A stretch of 64,000 bases of DNA from CALBPI01 sp045110335 (GCA_045110335.1 JBGCGB010000048.1:1-64000), one strand, 5' to 3'. Positions 8,468 to 17,910 are shown, numbered from the stretch's first letter. The notes: a model not told the origin generated them from the sequence alone. A program made the numbers and translations.

Positions 8468-9031
8468 CTAGAGTGGCTTGACCATCTTGATCACGATATT
8501 GGCGGCTCCGTTTTCACCCTCATGCTGTTCGCGACTGACCTCGCGGTAACCGCGGGCGATATATAAGGGCTCACCGGGTACCGTGGAACCCAACTCAATC
8601 GTTTTGAAACCGGCATCTCGGGCAGCGGCCTCACCCAGATCAAGCAGCAAGGTGCCGATACCCATGCGCGTCCATTGCGGATGTGTGTACATCGCCCTGA
8701 TGCGCGCCGGGTCCGTCGCCGGATCACTGAAACTGTCGTCACGCCCAACCGTGTGATCGCCGCCATACAACGTTCGTCGACGCCCCCAGCCACCACAGCC
8801 AACCAGCACAGTGCCGGAAGGACCTTGGCCTTCGATCAGGAAATAGGTGCCGTCGTCAATCAGTGTTTGATCGACACCCATCGTCGCTTTGGCCGCTTCG
8901 ATTTCTTCGGCGCTCAGGAACGACTTCATGTTTTCCGCGATCGCTACCGCCATCAGGTCAATGATGGCCTGCTTGTCGGACTCAACGGCAATGCGATGGG
9001 TGAAAGCGGGTTCTAGCCGGTCTTCAGTCAT
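8468..9031 (-). CDS. GNAT-family N-acetyltransferase
   Basis: Acetyl-CoA-dependent acyltransferase of 187 residues. The acetyl-CoA pyrophosphate-binding motif A is visible as MYTHPQWTRMGIGTLLL (about 115-131; R-x-x-G-I-G), followed by LGEAAARDAGFKTIELGST and the C-terminal EPLYIARGYREVSREQ, all typical of the single GNAT fold. An N-terminal HRIAVESDKQAIIDLM strand-helix supports the same fold. The acceptor cannot be predicted. The acyl-CoA synthetase gene follows after 64 nt on the same strand and may be co-transcribed. The ribosome-binding site is weak. Confidence 0.85.
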   Translation of the reverse strand: MTEDRLEPAFTHRIAVESDKQAIIDLMAVAIAENMKSFLSAEEIEAAKATMGVDQTLIDDGTYFLIEGQGPSGTVLVGCGGWGRRRTLYGGDHTVGRDDSFSDPATDPARIRAMYTHPQWTRMGIGTLLLDLGEAAARDAGFKTIELGSTVPGEPLYIARGYREVSREQHEGENGAANIVIKMVKPL

Positions 9032-9245
9032 GCTGCCATCTTACAAAGCGATGCGGTCATTGAAAACCGCTATGACGCATTTCGAGCTGGCGACTCGATC
9101 CACGCTGGCAATAGGGCGCTGGCATCGTTAACCGTCATCACATGCGGCATCGCTGACCCACGCATCATCGCGTCGCCTCGGACATCGGTTGCCAGCCTTC
9201 AATAACGACCGCCGCATCGGTCGTACCAATGACCGGATACGCGAG

Positions 9246-10730
9246 TCACACTGAGCGTGTTCGACCCACGGCCGCGAGCCAACCCGCAGTAAGGGAGCGG
9301 GTATCGTCAAGCGCCATTTTGGGCTCAAAGACAACATCCTGGCGTCGGTCATCCGCCAATGCCTCCAGCGAGTCGTACCAGCCAATCTGCAGCCCCGCCA
9401 GCATCGCCGCGCCCAAGACAGTCGACTCGGTATTCGTCGGCCGATCAATCGTGCATTGACAAACATCGGCCAGAAATTGCAGAAACCAGTCGTTAGCCAC
9501 CATGCCGCCATCCACCCGAATGGTGCCCGGCGTCACGCCATCGTCGCGCATGGCGCCAACGAGGTCCCAGGTCTGGTAGCCGATCGACTGTAGCGTCGCT
9601 GTAATCAGCGCCTCGGCCGTCGTGCCGCGCGTGACACCGTAAACTGCGCCTCTGGCATCGGGATCCCAATACGGTGCTCCGAGACCCGTGAATGCCGGGA
9701 CCACGTAAACATCGCGCTCGATGCCATGCTGCTCGGCGATTGCTTCAGTCTCCGCCGCATCCCCAAGCAGCTTCAACCCATCCCGCAACCATTGAATCGC
9801 CGAACCAGCAACAAAAATGCTGCCCTCTAGTGCGTAGGTGGTCTTGCCATTGATTCGGTAACCCACTGTGCTTAACAACTGGTGGCTGGAACGCAACAGC
9901 GTGTCGCCGGTGTTAGCGATCACAAAGCAACCAGTCCCGTAAGTGCTCTTAGTATCGCCGGCCGAGAAACAGGCCTGCCCGATCAGTGCCGCCTGCTGGT
10001 CGCCGGCGATGCCGGCGATGGGAATTGGCGCACCGAACAATGCGGGATCGGTAGTCCCGAAATCTGCCGCACAATCTTTTACTTCCGGTAGCACCGACTT
10101 AGGTACATTGAACACCGCCAATAACGCATCACTGAAACGATGCTCAGCAATATCGTAAAGCGCTGTGCGCGAGGCATTAGTCACATCGGTCGCGTGCTCA
10201 ACACCACCGGTCAAATGCCACAACACGAAACTGTCGATCGTACCGAAGGCGAGCTCGCCGCGGTTCGCACGCTCACGCGCACCATCGGTGTGATCCAAAA
10301 TCCAGGCGACTTTCGTCGCAGAAAAATAAGGATCTAATCGCAAGCCCGTTTGTAATTCGACAACACTCGCGTGTCCTGCGTCCGTCAGCTCACGACAAAT
10401 CGCTGCGGTCCTACGGTCTTGCCAAACAATCGCTGGCGCGATGGGCTCACCAGTTGCCCTATCCCAGACGACAGTTGTTTCACGCTGGTTCGTAATGCCG
10501 ATCGCCGCGATATCTTTGCCGGTCAGATTCGCCTGCTCGATTGCCTGGCGGCAAACCGACACCACGGATTGCCAGATCTCGCTGGCATCATGCTCCACCC
10601 AACCGGACCGCGGAAAATGTTGGGTAAACTCTTCTTGAGCTGATGCAACGACATTCAAAGAACGATCAAAGACCAACGCACGACTGCTGGTTGTGCCCTG
10701 ATCGATAGCGAGAATGTAAGAGGAACTCAT
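9246..10730 (-). CDS. glpK: Glycerol kinase
   Basis: FGGY-family kinase of 494 residues that phosphorylates glycerol to sn-glycerol 3-phosphate with ATP. Diagnostic blocks: AIDQGTTSSRALVFD at the N-terminus, WDRATGEPIAPAIVWQDRRTA, LDPYFSATKVAWILDH, GIAGDQQAALIGQACF, KSTYGTGCFVIANTG and FTGLGAPYWDPDARGAVYG. The length fits GlpK. Its ATG overlaps the stop of the thioesterase gene (ATGA at 10727-10730), so translation is coupled. No glpF, glpD or glpR is in the window. About 200 nt after the gene, up to 9032, hold nothing I can identify. Confidence 0.96.
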   Translation of the reverse strand: MSSSYILAIDQGTTSSRALVFDRSLNVVASAQEEFTQHFPRSGWVEHDASEIWQSVVSVCRQAIEQANLTGKDIAAIGITNQRETTVVWDRATGEPIAPAIVWQDRRTAAICRELTDAGHASVVELQTGLRLDPYFSATKVAWILDHTDGARERANRGELAFGTIDSFVLWHLTGGVEHATDVTNASRTALYDIAEHRFSDALLAVFNVPKSVLPEVKDCAADFGTTDPALFGAPIPIAGIAGDQQAALIGQACFSAGDTKSTYGTGCFVIANTGDTLLRSSHQLLSTVGYRINGKTTYALEGSIFVAGSAIQWLRDGLKLLGDAAETEAIAEQHGIERDVYVVPAFTGLGAPYWDPDARGAVYGVTRGTTAEALITATLQSIGYQTWDLVGAMRDDGVTPGTIRVDGGMVANDWFLQFLADVCQCTIDRPTNTESTVLGAAMLAGLQIGWYDSLEALADDRRQDVVFEPKMALDDTRSLTAGWLAAVGRTRSV

Positions 10731-11254
10731 ACGATTGACTCCACCGAATGGATCGGTTGTTGAATAGTGATGACATCACCGAGTGCTTCCGGCAATGGCA
10801 TACCGGTTTGCGTGCACGGATGATTAGCAATGTTTCGCAGTAGATCCTTGGGCCAGTCGGTGACGCGACGCGTGGTCAAATCGACATGCAAATGTAACCA
10901 TTCGCAAGTCGCACTGAGCTTGCCGGTCTTCTCCGAGAACAAGAACTGAAATTGGTGGATGCGCTTCTGATCAAATGCGATCACCTGACTTTTCACGACG
11001 AACGGTTCATCTAACACCAGCTCGTTGAGATACCGAATGTGCGATTCAACAGCGAATGTGGAGTCACCGGCTTTCTCGCGACGTTCATCCGTCACGCCAA
11101 ACTCCGTCCACAATCCATCGATGCCAAAATCAAACGCTAACAAGTACCAGGCGACGTTCATGTGATGGTTGATATCGATCCATGCTTCTTGCACGACACC
11201 GCGATAAACCGCGGGTGCATCGCAGTCTGCCAACTGTTGATTTCGATCAGACAT
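10727..11254 (-). CDS. Acyl-CoA thioesterase, 4HBT hot-dog family
   Basis: Hot-dog-fold thioesterase-like protein of 175 residues. The 4-hydroxybenzoyl-CoA-thioesterase signature is visible as EAWIDINHHMNVAWYLLAFD (about 23-42), equivalent to the usual V-x-x-x-D-x-x-x-H-M-N-N. It is followed by FAVESHIRYLNELVLDEPFVVKSQV and the KRIHQFQFLF strand. GGGAGTGA precedes the ATG. The stop overlaps the glpK start, which implies co-expression with glycerol kinase. The substrate is unknown; related proteins occur in carnitine/betaine CoA pathways as well as in lipid turnover. Confidence 0.85.
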   Translation of the reverse strand: MSDRNQQLADCDAPAVYRGVVQEAWIDINHHMNVAWYLLAFDFGIDGLWTEFGVTDERREKAGDSTFAVESHIRYLNELVLDEPFVVKSQVIAFDQKRIHQFQFLFSEKTGKLSATCEWLHLHVDLTTRRVTDWPKDLLRNIANHPCTQTGMPLPEALGDVITIQQPIHSVESIV

Positions 11255-11333
11255 GCGTCACTCCCAGCTTGTCTATTTTGCAGGCAGCAAGTGTGTGACA
11301 ATCGCGAGATGACATCAAGCCATCGCTATTCTC

Positions 11334-12290
11334 ATGCGCGCTAAACGCTTACGCCGCTTTATCCGGTTGGCGATATCTGTTGCAGCCTTGCTAAGCCTGT
11401 TTGCCGTTTTCTATGAGCCAGACTTGAGCCGTGCCGAACTGGTGGGCTACCAGAACGCTGCTTCACGCTTCATCAATATCGATGGTCAATCGGTCCACTA
11501 CCGACGCGAAGGTAACCCGGAAAAACCCGCGCTATTGCTGATCCACGGTACCGCCTCGTCATTGCACACTTGGGACGGTTGGGTAACGGCATTGGAAGCG
11601 GATTTCGATTTGGTTCGACTCGATCTGCCCGCATTCGGATTGACCGGGCCCGCGCCTGATCGCGACTACCGGATTACCCGCTATGTCGCGTTAGTTGATG
11701 CGTTCGCTACATCGTTGGAGTTGGATTATTTCGCCATCGCCGGAAATTCATTGGGCGGACACATTGCCTGGCAATACACGTTGACGCATCCGGCGAAGGT
11801 TCAAGCGCAGATTCTGATAGACCCCAGCGGCTTTATCGATCCGGACGACGAACCACCGTTAGCCTTCAAACTTGCCCGAACACCGATAGTCAATCGAGTC
11901 ATGCCACTGTTCGCTCCGCGAAGGCTGTATGAAAAATCGGTTTACGATGTTTACGGCGACGATTCGAAAGTCACGGAAACCCTAATTGACCGTTATTTCA
12001 ACTTATCGTTGTTCGAAGGCAATCGACAGGCATTTGTCGATCGGGCATTACAATCCGAGCGCCCGCCCGTTGAACGGTTGACGGAAATTCAAACACCCAC
12101 GCTGATTCTGTGGGGAGAAGATGATCTTTGGATCCCGGTGAAAGATGCAACCAAGTTTGCAGCTGCGATTAACGAGAGTGAGTTGATTATTTACCCCGGC
12201 GCGGGCCATGTCCCCATGGAAGAAATCCCGGTGATAACGGCCAACGATGCGCGTCGTTTTCTAACCGCACAACAAGGCGCCGATCAGTAA
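11334..12290 (+). CDS. Membrane-anchored alpha/beta hydrolase
   Basis: Hydrolase of 318 residues with an N-terminal transmembrane anchor (RFIRLAISVAALLSLFAVFY, about 8-27), so the catalytic domain probably faces the periplasm. The core has LLIHGTASSLHTWDGW (oxyanion loop), RLDLPAFGLTGP, the nucleophile elbow AGNSLGGHIAW, an acid in LILWGEDDLWIPV and the histidine in YPGAGHVPMEEIP. This is the layout of epoxide hydrolase/haloperoxidase-like alpha/beta hydrolases. It starts 79 nt after the divergent thioesterase start and converges on the DUF4442 gene. The substrate is unknown. Confidence 0.88.
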   Translation: MRAKRLRRFIRLAISVAALLSLFAVFYEPDLSRAELVGYQNAASRFINIDGQSVHYRREGNPEKPALLLIHGTASSLHTWDGWVTALEADFDLVRLDLPAFGLTGPAPDRDYRITRYVALVDAFATSLELDYFAIAGNSLGGHIAWQYTLTHPAKVQAQILIDPSGFIDPDDEPPLAFKLARTPIVNRVMPLFAPRRLYEKSVYDVYGDDSKVTETLIDRYFNLSLFEGNRQAFVDRALQSERPPVERLTEIQTPTLILWGEDDLWIPVKDATKFAAAINESELIIYPGAGHVPMEEIPVITANDARRFLTAQQGADQ

Positions 12291-12295
12291 CCCAA

Positions 12296-12769
12296 TTAGC
12301 GCCCTTTCTTAGGCGACACATACATCGGCACGATAGCCGCCGCAACACGATTGCCGTCAATATCATGCACATCGATATTCAGATGAACATCCTGAGTCTC
12401 CGTCCAATCGATATCATCAATCACACAAGTAGCCGTCACATCGGTTGGCGCTTTGGCCAAATACTCAATATTCATACCCTTTGGAATCCAGCGCATATCC
12501 GGCGCAATACTAACTTCCATTAACGTGCCAGCCACATACTCACACAAATTTGCCATCGCAATAGCATGCACGGTACCGAGATGATTCGTGACGGCGCGGC
12601 GCTTCTTGATCGTGGCACGCCCAAAACCCGGCCGCAGCTCGTTGAAGCGCGGGCGCACACTGCCGAAGAATGGGGCTTTGAAACACACCAAAATAGAGAA
12701 TACGCGTAATCCGCCAGGCAATCGGGATAGCTTGAGCAAAAGCGCGTGAGCGGAGTTACGGGGTGTCAT
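12296..12769 (-). CDS. DUF4442 hot-dog-fold protein (thioesterase-like)
   Basis: Protein of 157 residues resembling DUF4442, a hot-dog-fold family related to PaaI-type thioesterases. Visible blocks are FNELRPGFGRATIKKRRAVTNHLGTVHAIAMANLCEYVAGTL (spread over about 43-84), where the NHLGTVHA-AMANLCE part corresponds to the helix and active-site region of hot-dog thioesterases, and a late KAPTDVTATC strand. The frame can also start at a GTG at 12778; I prefer the ATG at 12769. It is convergent with the membrane-anchored hydrolase and divergent from the quinone oxidoreductase gene. Confidence 0.75.
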   Translation of the reverse strand: MTPRNSAHALLLKLSRLPGGLRVFSILVCFKAPFFGSVRPRFNELRPGFGRATIKKRRAVTNHLGTVHAIAMANLCEYVAGTLMEVSIAPDMRWIPKGMNIEYLAKAPTDVTATCVIDDIDWTETQDVHLNIDVHDIDGNRVAAAIVPMYVSPKKGR

Positions 12770-12876
12770 AGTAAGCACGACCTGTGATCAACATGATGGA
12801 ACATCGTACCGGTCTGACTTGCATGATGCGGGTTAGAGCCGGACACTTAAAAAATATTAACACCGGGATCTCACAG

Positions 12877-13872
12877 ATGCTGCCAAAAACAATGCAAGCG
12901 ATAGAAATCACGACGCCAGGCGGGCCTGATGTACTGAAGCCTGCAGAGCGACCCGTACCCCATCCCGGGGCCACTGAAGTCGTGATCAAAGTTGGCGCCG
13001 CCGGGGTCAATCGTCCTGACTGTTTCCAACGGGCAGGGCTCTATCCGGCACCACCGGATGCGAGTGACCTGCCTGGTCTGGAAGTGGCCGGTGTTGTAGC
13101 CATGGTTGGTGATGAAAATGGGCGTTGGAACGTCGGTGACCGGGTCTGTGCGTTAACGCATGGCGGGGGTTATGCCGAATATGTCGCCGTTGAAGCGTCG
13201 CACTGTTTACCAACACCAAAAAACATTGATGATGTCCTCGCGGCGGCTATCCCGGAGACACTATTCACGGTCTACTCAAATGTCTGGATGCGCGCCGGTC
13301 TCGCGACCGGTGAGTCATTGCTGGTACATGGCGGATCTAGTGGCATTGGCTCGATGGCCATTCAGCTAGCGAAAGCGCTTGGCAACACCGTCATCACCAC
13401 GGCCGGCACATCCGAAAAATGTGATTTTTGCAGCGCGCTTGGTGCCGATCTGACACTGAACTATCGTGACCAAGACTGGGCCGCAGAAATTCGGCAGCAG
13501 TTTCCAAACGGTGTGAATGCGGTACTGGATATGGTGGCCGGCCCCTATGTCGACAAGAATTGGGATCTGCTGGCGATGGATGGTCGCTACTCGATGATCG
13601 CAGCGTTGGGCGGCCCGGTCGCCGAATCAGTCAATATGACGCACATTCTCAGAAAGCGTCTCACAGTGTCGGGGTCTGCGTTACGTCCGCAATCGAACGC
13701 GCAAAAAGCGCGAATCGCAGCATCCCTGGAAGAGAACGTATGGCCACTCATCGCAACCGGCGGCGTAGTGCCAATGGTTTACGAGCAATTTCCGCTGGAA
13801 AACGCCGCACAAGCGCATGAACTCATGGAGTCTGGCCAACACATGGGTAAAATAGTGCTGACGTTGTCGTAG
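12877..13872 (+). CDS. NAD(P)H-quinone oxidoreductase, zinc-independent MDR family
   Basis: Medium-chain dehydrogenase/reductase of 331 residues, quinone oxidoreductase (PIG3/Qor-like) type. It has MQAIEITTPGGPDVL at the start, AAGVNRPDCFQRAGLYPAPP, PGLEVAGVV, the Rossmann motif VHGGSSGIGSMAIQLAKALG, GADLTLNYRDQDW, and a C-terminal FPLENAAQAHELMESGQHMGKIVL. The catalytic-zinc ligands of alcohol dehydrogenases are missing, as expected for this group. I chose the ATG at 12877 (GGGA about 10 nt upstream) because the 31 extra residues of the longer frame, starting at 12784, do not look like this family. The redoxin gene follows after 15 nt. Confidence 0.9.
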   Translation: MLPKTMQAIEITTPGGPDVLKPAERPVPHPGATEVVIKVGAAGVNRPDCFQRAGLYPAPPDASDLPGLEVAGVVAMVGDENGRWNVGDRVCALTHGGGYAEYVAVEASHCLPTPKNIDDVLAAAIPETLFTVYSNVWMRAGLATGESLLVHGGSSGIGSMAIQLAKALGNTVITTAGTSEKCDFCSALGADLTLNYRDQDWAAEIRQQFPNGVNAVLDMVAGPYVDKNWDLLAMDGRYSMIAALGGPVAESVNMTHILRKRLTVSGSALRPQSNAQKARIAASLEENVWPLIATGGVVPMVYEQFPLENAAQAHELMESGQHMGKIVLTLS

Positions 13873-13887
13873 CACCACGAGAAATTC

Positions 13888-14469
13888 ATGGAACCTGTTG
13901 TTGTCTCACTGATTGCCGTCGCAATTGCCCTCTTTGCTGTCCTTAATGCCCGCCGCGTACTTGCCCAAAAGAGTGTGAGCGACGCTCTGAAGGTGGGGCA
14001 ACCACTACCGGAATTCCAATGCAAGACCGAGTCTGGCGATACGGTGACCAGTGGTGAATTGGCCGGCAACAACAGTGTGTTGTTGTTTGTGCGAGGCAGC
14101 TGGTGCCCATTCTGCAGCGAGCAGGTCAAGGCAGTCACTGATCATTACCGAAAGATCACCGAAGCCGGCGGGCGATTAATCATCGTAACTCGCAAGCCAT
14201 TGGCCATTACCCAGCGCGTAGCCGAGCAATTCGGCGTCGACTTTGAGTTTTGGCTGGATGAAAATCTGGATGCCGCGACGCAGCTTGAACTCGTCGACGA
14301 CGAACACATTCCAGACCGTTTCCACGACGACTACGGGCGACGTACGATTCGGCCAACCGTACTGGTGACAGACAAATCCAACATCATTCAGTATGGCTAT
14401 CGCTCTGCGAAAGCTTCGGACCGGCCGGACCCCCAGCTATTCATGACTGTTTTCGAAAAACTCGGGTAA
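13888..14469 (+). CDS. Membrane-anchored peroxiredoxin-like (AhpC/TSA, redoxin) protein
   Basis: Thioredoxin-fold protein of 193 residues with one N-terminal membrane anchor (VVVSLIAVAIALFAVLNARRVL). The redoxin domain starts at KVGQPLPEFQCKTESGD and has the redox motif GSWCPFCSEQVKAV. The two cysteines (WCPFC) give a CxxC arrangement as in PRX-like2/AhpC-TSA proteins, not the single PxxxTxxC of true 2-Cys peroxiredoxins. A cis-Pro block (RRTIRPTVLVTDKSNIIQ) is present. It is probably periplasmic and reduces disulfides or peroxides. It is co-oriented with the quinone oxidoreductase gene and convergent with the amino-acid dehydrogenase. Confidence 0.82.
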   Translation: MEPVVVSLIAVAIALFAVLNARRVLAQKSVSDALKVGQPLPEFQCKTESGDTVTSGELAGNNSVLLFVRGSWCPFCSEQVKAVTDHYRKITEAGGRLIIVTRKPLAITQRVAEQFGVDFEFWLDENLDAATQLELVDDEHIPDRFHDDYGRRTIRPTVLVTDKSNIIQYGYRSAKASDRPDPQLFMTVFEKLG

Positions 14470-14470
14470 T

Positions 14471-15517
14471 TTACACGCGACCGATCAACTGCATCGCCAT
14501 CGCATCGGCAATGGCATTGGTTGGCCTCAGTTCGTACTTCGATTGCTCAAAGATCTTCAGCAATCGCGGGCCAATTTCCTGAACTCGCTCGTTGACGGAA
14601 GCATCGCTGACGCCGCCTTCATATTCACTGGCGACGTTGATGATGCCACCCGCGTTAATCACGTAGTCCGGCGCATAAATAATGCCCGCATCAAACAAGC
14701 GTTGGCCGTCTTCGTCGGTGGCCAACTGATTGTTGGCCGCGCCTGCAATGATCTTGGTTCGTAAACGCTGAATGTTCTCGCGGTTGATCACCGCTCCGAG
14801 CGCGCACGGCGCGACAACATCGGCCTCCGTAAACAAGATATCACCCAGCCCAACCGCTTCTGCACCCAGCTCTTCGCAGACCATCCGAACACGCGCTTCG
14901 TTGATGTCGGCGATGGTTAAACGAGCACCGGCTTGCGCCAATGACTTGCATAAGTGATAGCCGACATTGCCGACGCCCTGAACCGCGACATGCAGGCCGT
15001 CTAGTGAATCACGCTCGTGGACATGTTGAACAGCCGCCTTAATGCCGGCAAAAACACCATCGGCAGTTTTCGGGGAAGGATCGCCGCCCGCCTGCCCTGC
15101 TTCCGGCGGAAGACCCGCGACATGCCTGGTACGTTTAGCCACTGTCTGCATCGCGCCAACGGTCATGCCGACGTCTTCAGCAGTGATGTAGTCACCGTCG
15201 AGTGAGTCCACAAAGCTGCCGAAAGCGAGCAACAATTCATCACTTAGATGGCGATCTTCCGGCGCCATGATGACCGCCTTACCACCGCCCATGTCGAGTC
15301 CCGCCATCGCATTCTTAAAACTCATGCCGCGGGACAACCGCAGCGCATCGGTCAGCGCTGCCGTGCCATCCGCATACTGCCAGAAGCGGCAGCCGCCGCC
15401 GGCAGGACCGAGTGCTGTCGAGTGAACAGCAATGATAGCCTGCAAGCCACTCACCGGATCACTGCAATGCACGACCCTTTCATGCTGGTCAAACGCAGCA
15501 TTATCAAAAACACCCAT
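14471..15517 (-). CDS. Leu/Glu/Phe/Val-type amino-acid dehydrogenase
   Basis: NAD-dependent oxidative deaminase of 348 residues, close in length to leucine/valine dehydrogenases. Diagnostic parts are the N-terminal GPAGGGCRFW, MSFKNAMAGLDMGGGKAVI (the lysine in GGGKA is catalytic), TAEDVGMTVGAMQTV, and the Rossmann motif VAVQGVGNVGYHLCKSLAQAGA, then CALGAVIN and GAANNQLA. It would convert branched-chain amino acids to 2-oxoacids, feeding the dehydrogenase complex encoded at 21795-25332. It is the last gene of the pntA-pntB-trxB minus-strand run (23-nt gap to trxB). Its ribosome-binding region contains a G5 run at 15527-15531. Confidence 0.9.
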   Translation of the reverse strand: MGVFDNAAFDQHERVVHCSDPVSGLQAIIAVHSTALGPAGGGCRFWQYADGTAALTDALRLSRGMSFKNAMAGLDMGGGKAVIMAPEDRHLSDELLLAFGSFVDSLDGDYITAEDVGMTVGAMQTVAKRTRHVAGLPPEAGQAGGDPSPKTADGVFAGIKAAVQHVHERDSLDGLHVAVQGVGNVGYHLCKSLAQAGARLTIADINEARVRMVCEELGAEAVGLGDILFTEADVVAPCALGAVINRENIQRLRTKIIAGAANNQLATDEDGQRLFDAGIIYAPDYVINAGGIINVASEYEGGVSDASVNERVQEIGPRLLKIFEQSKYELRPTNAIADAMAMQLIGRV

Positions 15518-15540
15518 GTATCAGTGCCCCCGCCTGAAAC

Positions 15541-16497
15541 CTAGTTTTCCAGAATTCCGTCGATGTATTTTTCAGCGTCCAACGCTGCCATACAACCAAA
15601 ACCCGCCGACGTAATCGCCTGTCGATAGACTTGATCGGCGACATCTCCCGCCGCGAACACACCCGGCACACTGGTCGCCGTTGCACCACCATCCAAACCG
15701 CTTTGAATCGTGATGTAACCATTTTTCATGTCGAGTTGATCGGCAAAAATACCGGTATTGGGCTGATGGCCAATGGCGATAAATACGCCATGCAAATCGA
15801 TATCTTCCGTTGCGCCGTCATTATGGCGGATACGCATACCCGTCACGCCGGTATCATCACCAAGCACTTCTTCAAGCTGATGATTCCACTTGATCGTGAC
15901 ATTGCCCGTGCGTTCTTTTTCAAACAAACGGTCTTGGAGAATTTTTTCTGATCGCAATGAATCGCGTCGATGCACCAGAATCACTTCGCTGGCGATATTG
16001 GATAAATACAGCGCCTCTTCAACCGCCGTGTTACCGCCACCGATCACGGCCACTTTGCGGTTGCGATAGAAAAAACCGTCGCAGGTTGCACAGGCGCTTA
16101 CGCCTTTCCCCATGAACGCTTGTTCGGATGGCAATCCCAAATACTTTGCAGAAGCGCCCGTCGCGATAATCAAAGAATCGGCTGTGTATTCCGCGATGCC
16201 GCCGCGCAACACAAATGGACGTTGCGTTAGGTCGACAGACTCAATGTGATCCATGACCATCTTCGTATCGAAACGCTCGGCATGGGCTTTCATCCGCTCC
16301 ATCAATGCCGGGCCTTGCAGTCCTTCGACGTCACCGGGCCAGTTGTCGACGTCGGTGGTCGTCGTCAGCTGTCCGCCGACTTCGATACCGGTAATGAGCA
16401 TGGGCTTCAAGTTAGCCCGCGCTGCATAGACTGCCGCCGAATAGCCGGCCGGACCCGAACCGAGAATGACGGTCGTTGCGTGATTTTCCTGAGTCAC
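15541..16497 (-). CDS. trxB: Thioredoxin-disulfide reductase
   Basis: FAD- and NADPH-dependent flavoprotein of 318 residues that reduces thioredoxin. FAD motif ILGSGPAGYSAAVYAARA, the redox-active pair CATCDG (Cys136 and Cys139), the NADPH motif AVIGGGNTAVEEALYL, HRRDSLRSEKILQDR, and the C-terminal FAAGDVADQVYRQAITSAGFGCMAAL are all intact. The start codon is GTG, with AAGGAA upstream. It follows pntB by only 9 nt, which puts the main NADPH consumer for disulfide reduction in one transcript with the NADPH-producing transhydrogenase. Confidence 0.96.
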   Translation of the reverse strand: MTQENHATTVILGSGPAGYSAAVYAARANLKPMLITGIEVGGQLTTTTDVDNWPGDVEGLQGPALMERMKAHAERFDTKMVMDHIESVDLTQRPFVLRGGIAEYTADSLIIATGASAKYLGLPSEQAFMGKGVSACATCDGFFYRNRKVAVIGGGNTAVEEALYLSNIASEVILVHRRDSLRSEKILQDRLFEKERTGNVTIKWNHQLEEVLGDDTGVTGMRIRHNDGATEDIDLHGVFIAIGHQPNTGIFADQLDMKNGYITIQSGLDGGATATSVPGVFAAGDVADQVYRQAITSAGFGCMAALDAEKYIDGILEN

Positions 16498-16506
16498 CCG
16501 AATTCC

Positions 16507-17910
16507 TTACTGTTGGAGATTTCGCAATACGTCGTCTAGCGTTGCTTTCGCATCACCAAACAACATGCGCGTATTGTCTTTGAAGAACAGCGGATTCTGC
16601 ACGCCGGCGTAACCAGTCGCCATGCTCCGCTTCAACACAATAGTGGTGTCGCCTTTCCACACTTCAAGGACGGGCATACCGGCGATCGGACTATCAGGTT
16701 CGTCTTGCGCTGACGGATTAACAATGTCATTCGCGCCAATGACAATCGTGACGTCGACTTCGCCAAACTCATCGTTCACTTCGTCCATCTCGAACACAAT
16801 GTCATAAGGAACACGCGCTTCGGCCAGCAGCACATTCATGTGCCCGGGCATACGACCGGCAACGGGATGAATCGCAAAACCAACATCGATCTTCTTGTCA
16901 CGCAAAACTTTGGTGATTTCGTTGACGGTGTGCTGCGCTTGCGCAACAGCCATTCCATAGCCAGGCACAATCACGACCTTCTTGGCGTTAACCAGAAGCT
17001 CAGCTACTTCATCAGCCAGTACGGCGACAGCCTCGCCTTGCGACTCCCCATCGCTAGCACCGCTAGAAGTGCCCGACGTTGTGCCAAAACCACCGGCAAT
17101 CACCGACAAGAACTTGCGGTTCATAGCGCGACACATGATGTAACTCAAAATCGCACCGCTACTGCCGACCAACGCACCGGTCACAATCAACAAGTCGTTG
17201 CTCAGCATAAACCCGGTTGCTGATGCCGCCCAGCCTGAATAGCTGTTAAGCATCGAGACGACAACCGGCATGTCAGCGCCACCGATAGCGGCAACCATGT
17301 GCACACCGAACGCGAGCGCTACCAGCGTCATTAAGAACAACGGGAACAAACCACCGCCGTTCGCTGCTTGATCAACAAACAAACTGCCGAGCAAGAAAGC
17401 GATCACACCGAGCCCGAGGTTGAGCAGATGGCGCGCGGGCAACAACAAAGGGCTGCCGCCAATCCGGCCACTCAACTTACCGAAGGCCATGATCGAGCCC
17501 GAGAACGTCAATGCACCGATCAAAACGCCCAGGTAAATCTCGACGTTATGAATGGTCAGTTCGACGCCGTAATAACTGCTGTGCGGATCGAGGAACGTCG
17601 CGTAACCGACCAACACCGCGGCCATACCGACGAGGCTGTGCAGAATGGCAACCAACTCTGGCATCTGGGTCATTTGTACGGTCTTGGCCAATCGGAAGCC
17701 GATCGCCGCACCGGCACCCAGGGCGATGAACAACAGCACGTATTGGTCGGTCACAATACCAATGATGGTCGCGACCAACGCGATGCCCATACCGATCATG
17801 CCGTAAAGATTGCCGCGTCTTGCCGTTTCCTGGTTGCTGAGTCCGCCCAGCGCCAGAATAAAAAGAATCGTCGAAACGATGTAGGCAGCTTGAACTAGTC
17901 CACTACTCAT
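16507..17910 (-). CDS. pntB: NAD(P) transhydrogenase subunit beta
   Basis: Inner-membrane beta subunit of the proton-translocating transhydrogenase, which reduces NADP+ with NADH using the proton gradient. The 467 residues hold about nine membrane helices (roughly 1-265) and then the cytoplasmic NADP(H)-binding domain III. In domain III, KKVVIVPGYGMAVAQAQHTV, FAIHPVAGRMPGHMNVLLAEARVPYD and VIGANDIVNPSAQ are diagnostic. A GGGGAG ribosome-binding site precedes the ATG. The order pntA-pntB with a 14-nt gap is the usual one, and trxB follows directly. Confidence 0.97.
   Translation of the reverse strand: MSSGLVQAAYIVSTILFILALGGLSNQETARRGNLYGMIGMGIALVATIIGIVTDQYVLLFIALGAGAAIGFRLAKTVQMTQMPELVAILHSLVGMAAVLVGYATFLDPHSSYYGVELTIHNVEIYLGVLIGALTFSGSIMAFGKLSGRIGGSPLLLPARHLLNLGLGVIAFLLGSLFVDQAANGGGLFPLFLMTLVALAFGVHMVAAIGGADMPVVVSMLNSYSGWAASATGFMLSNDLLIVTGALVGSSGAILSYIMCRAMNRKFLSVIAGGFGTTSGTSSGASDGESQGEAVAVLADEVAELLVNAKKVVIVPGYGMAVAQAQHTVNEITKVLRDKKIDVGFAIHPVAGRMPGHMNVLLAEARVPYDIVFEMDEVNDEFGEVDVTIVIGANDIVNPSAQDEPDSPIAGMPVLEVWKGDTTIVLKRSMATGYAGVQNPLFFKDNTRMLFGDAKATLDDVLRNLQQ

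Noticed and set aside
9128..9511. 127-codon minus-strand frame overlapping the glpK 3' end
   Set aside because: Reads the glpK DNA in another frame; no conserved pattern and no start signal.
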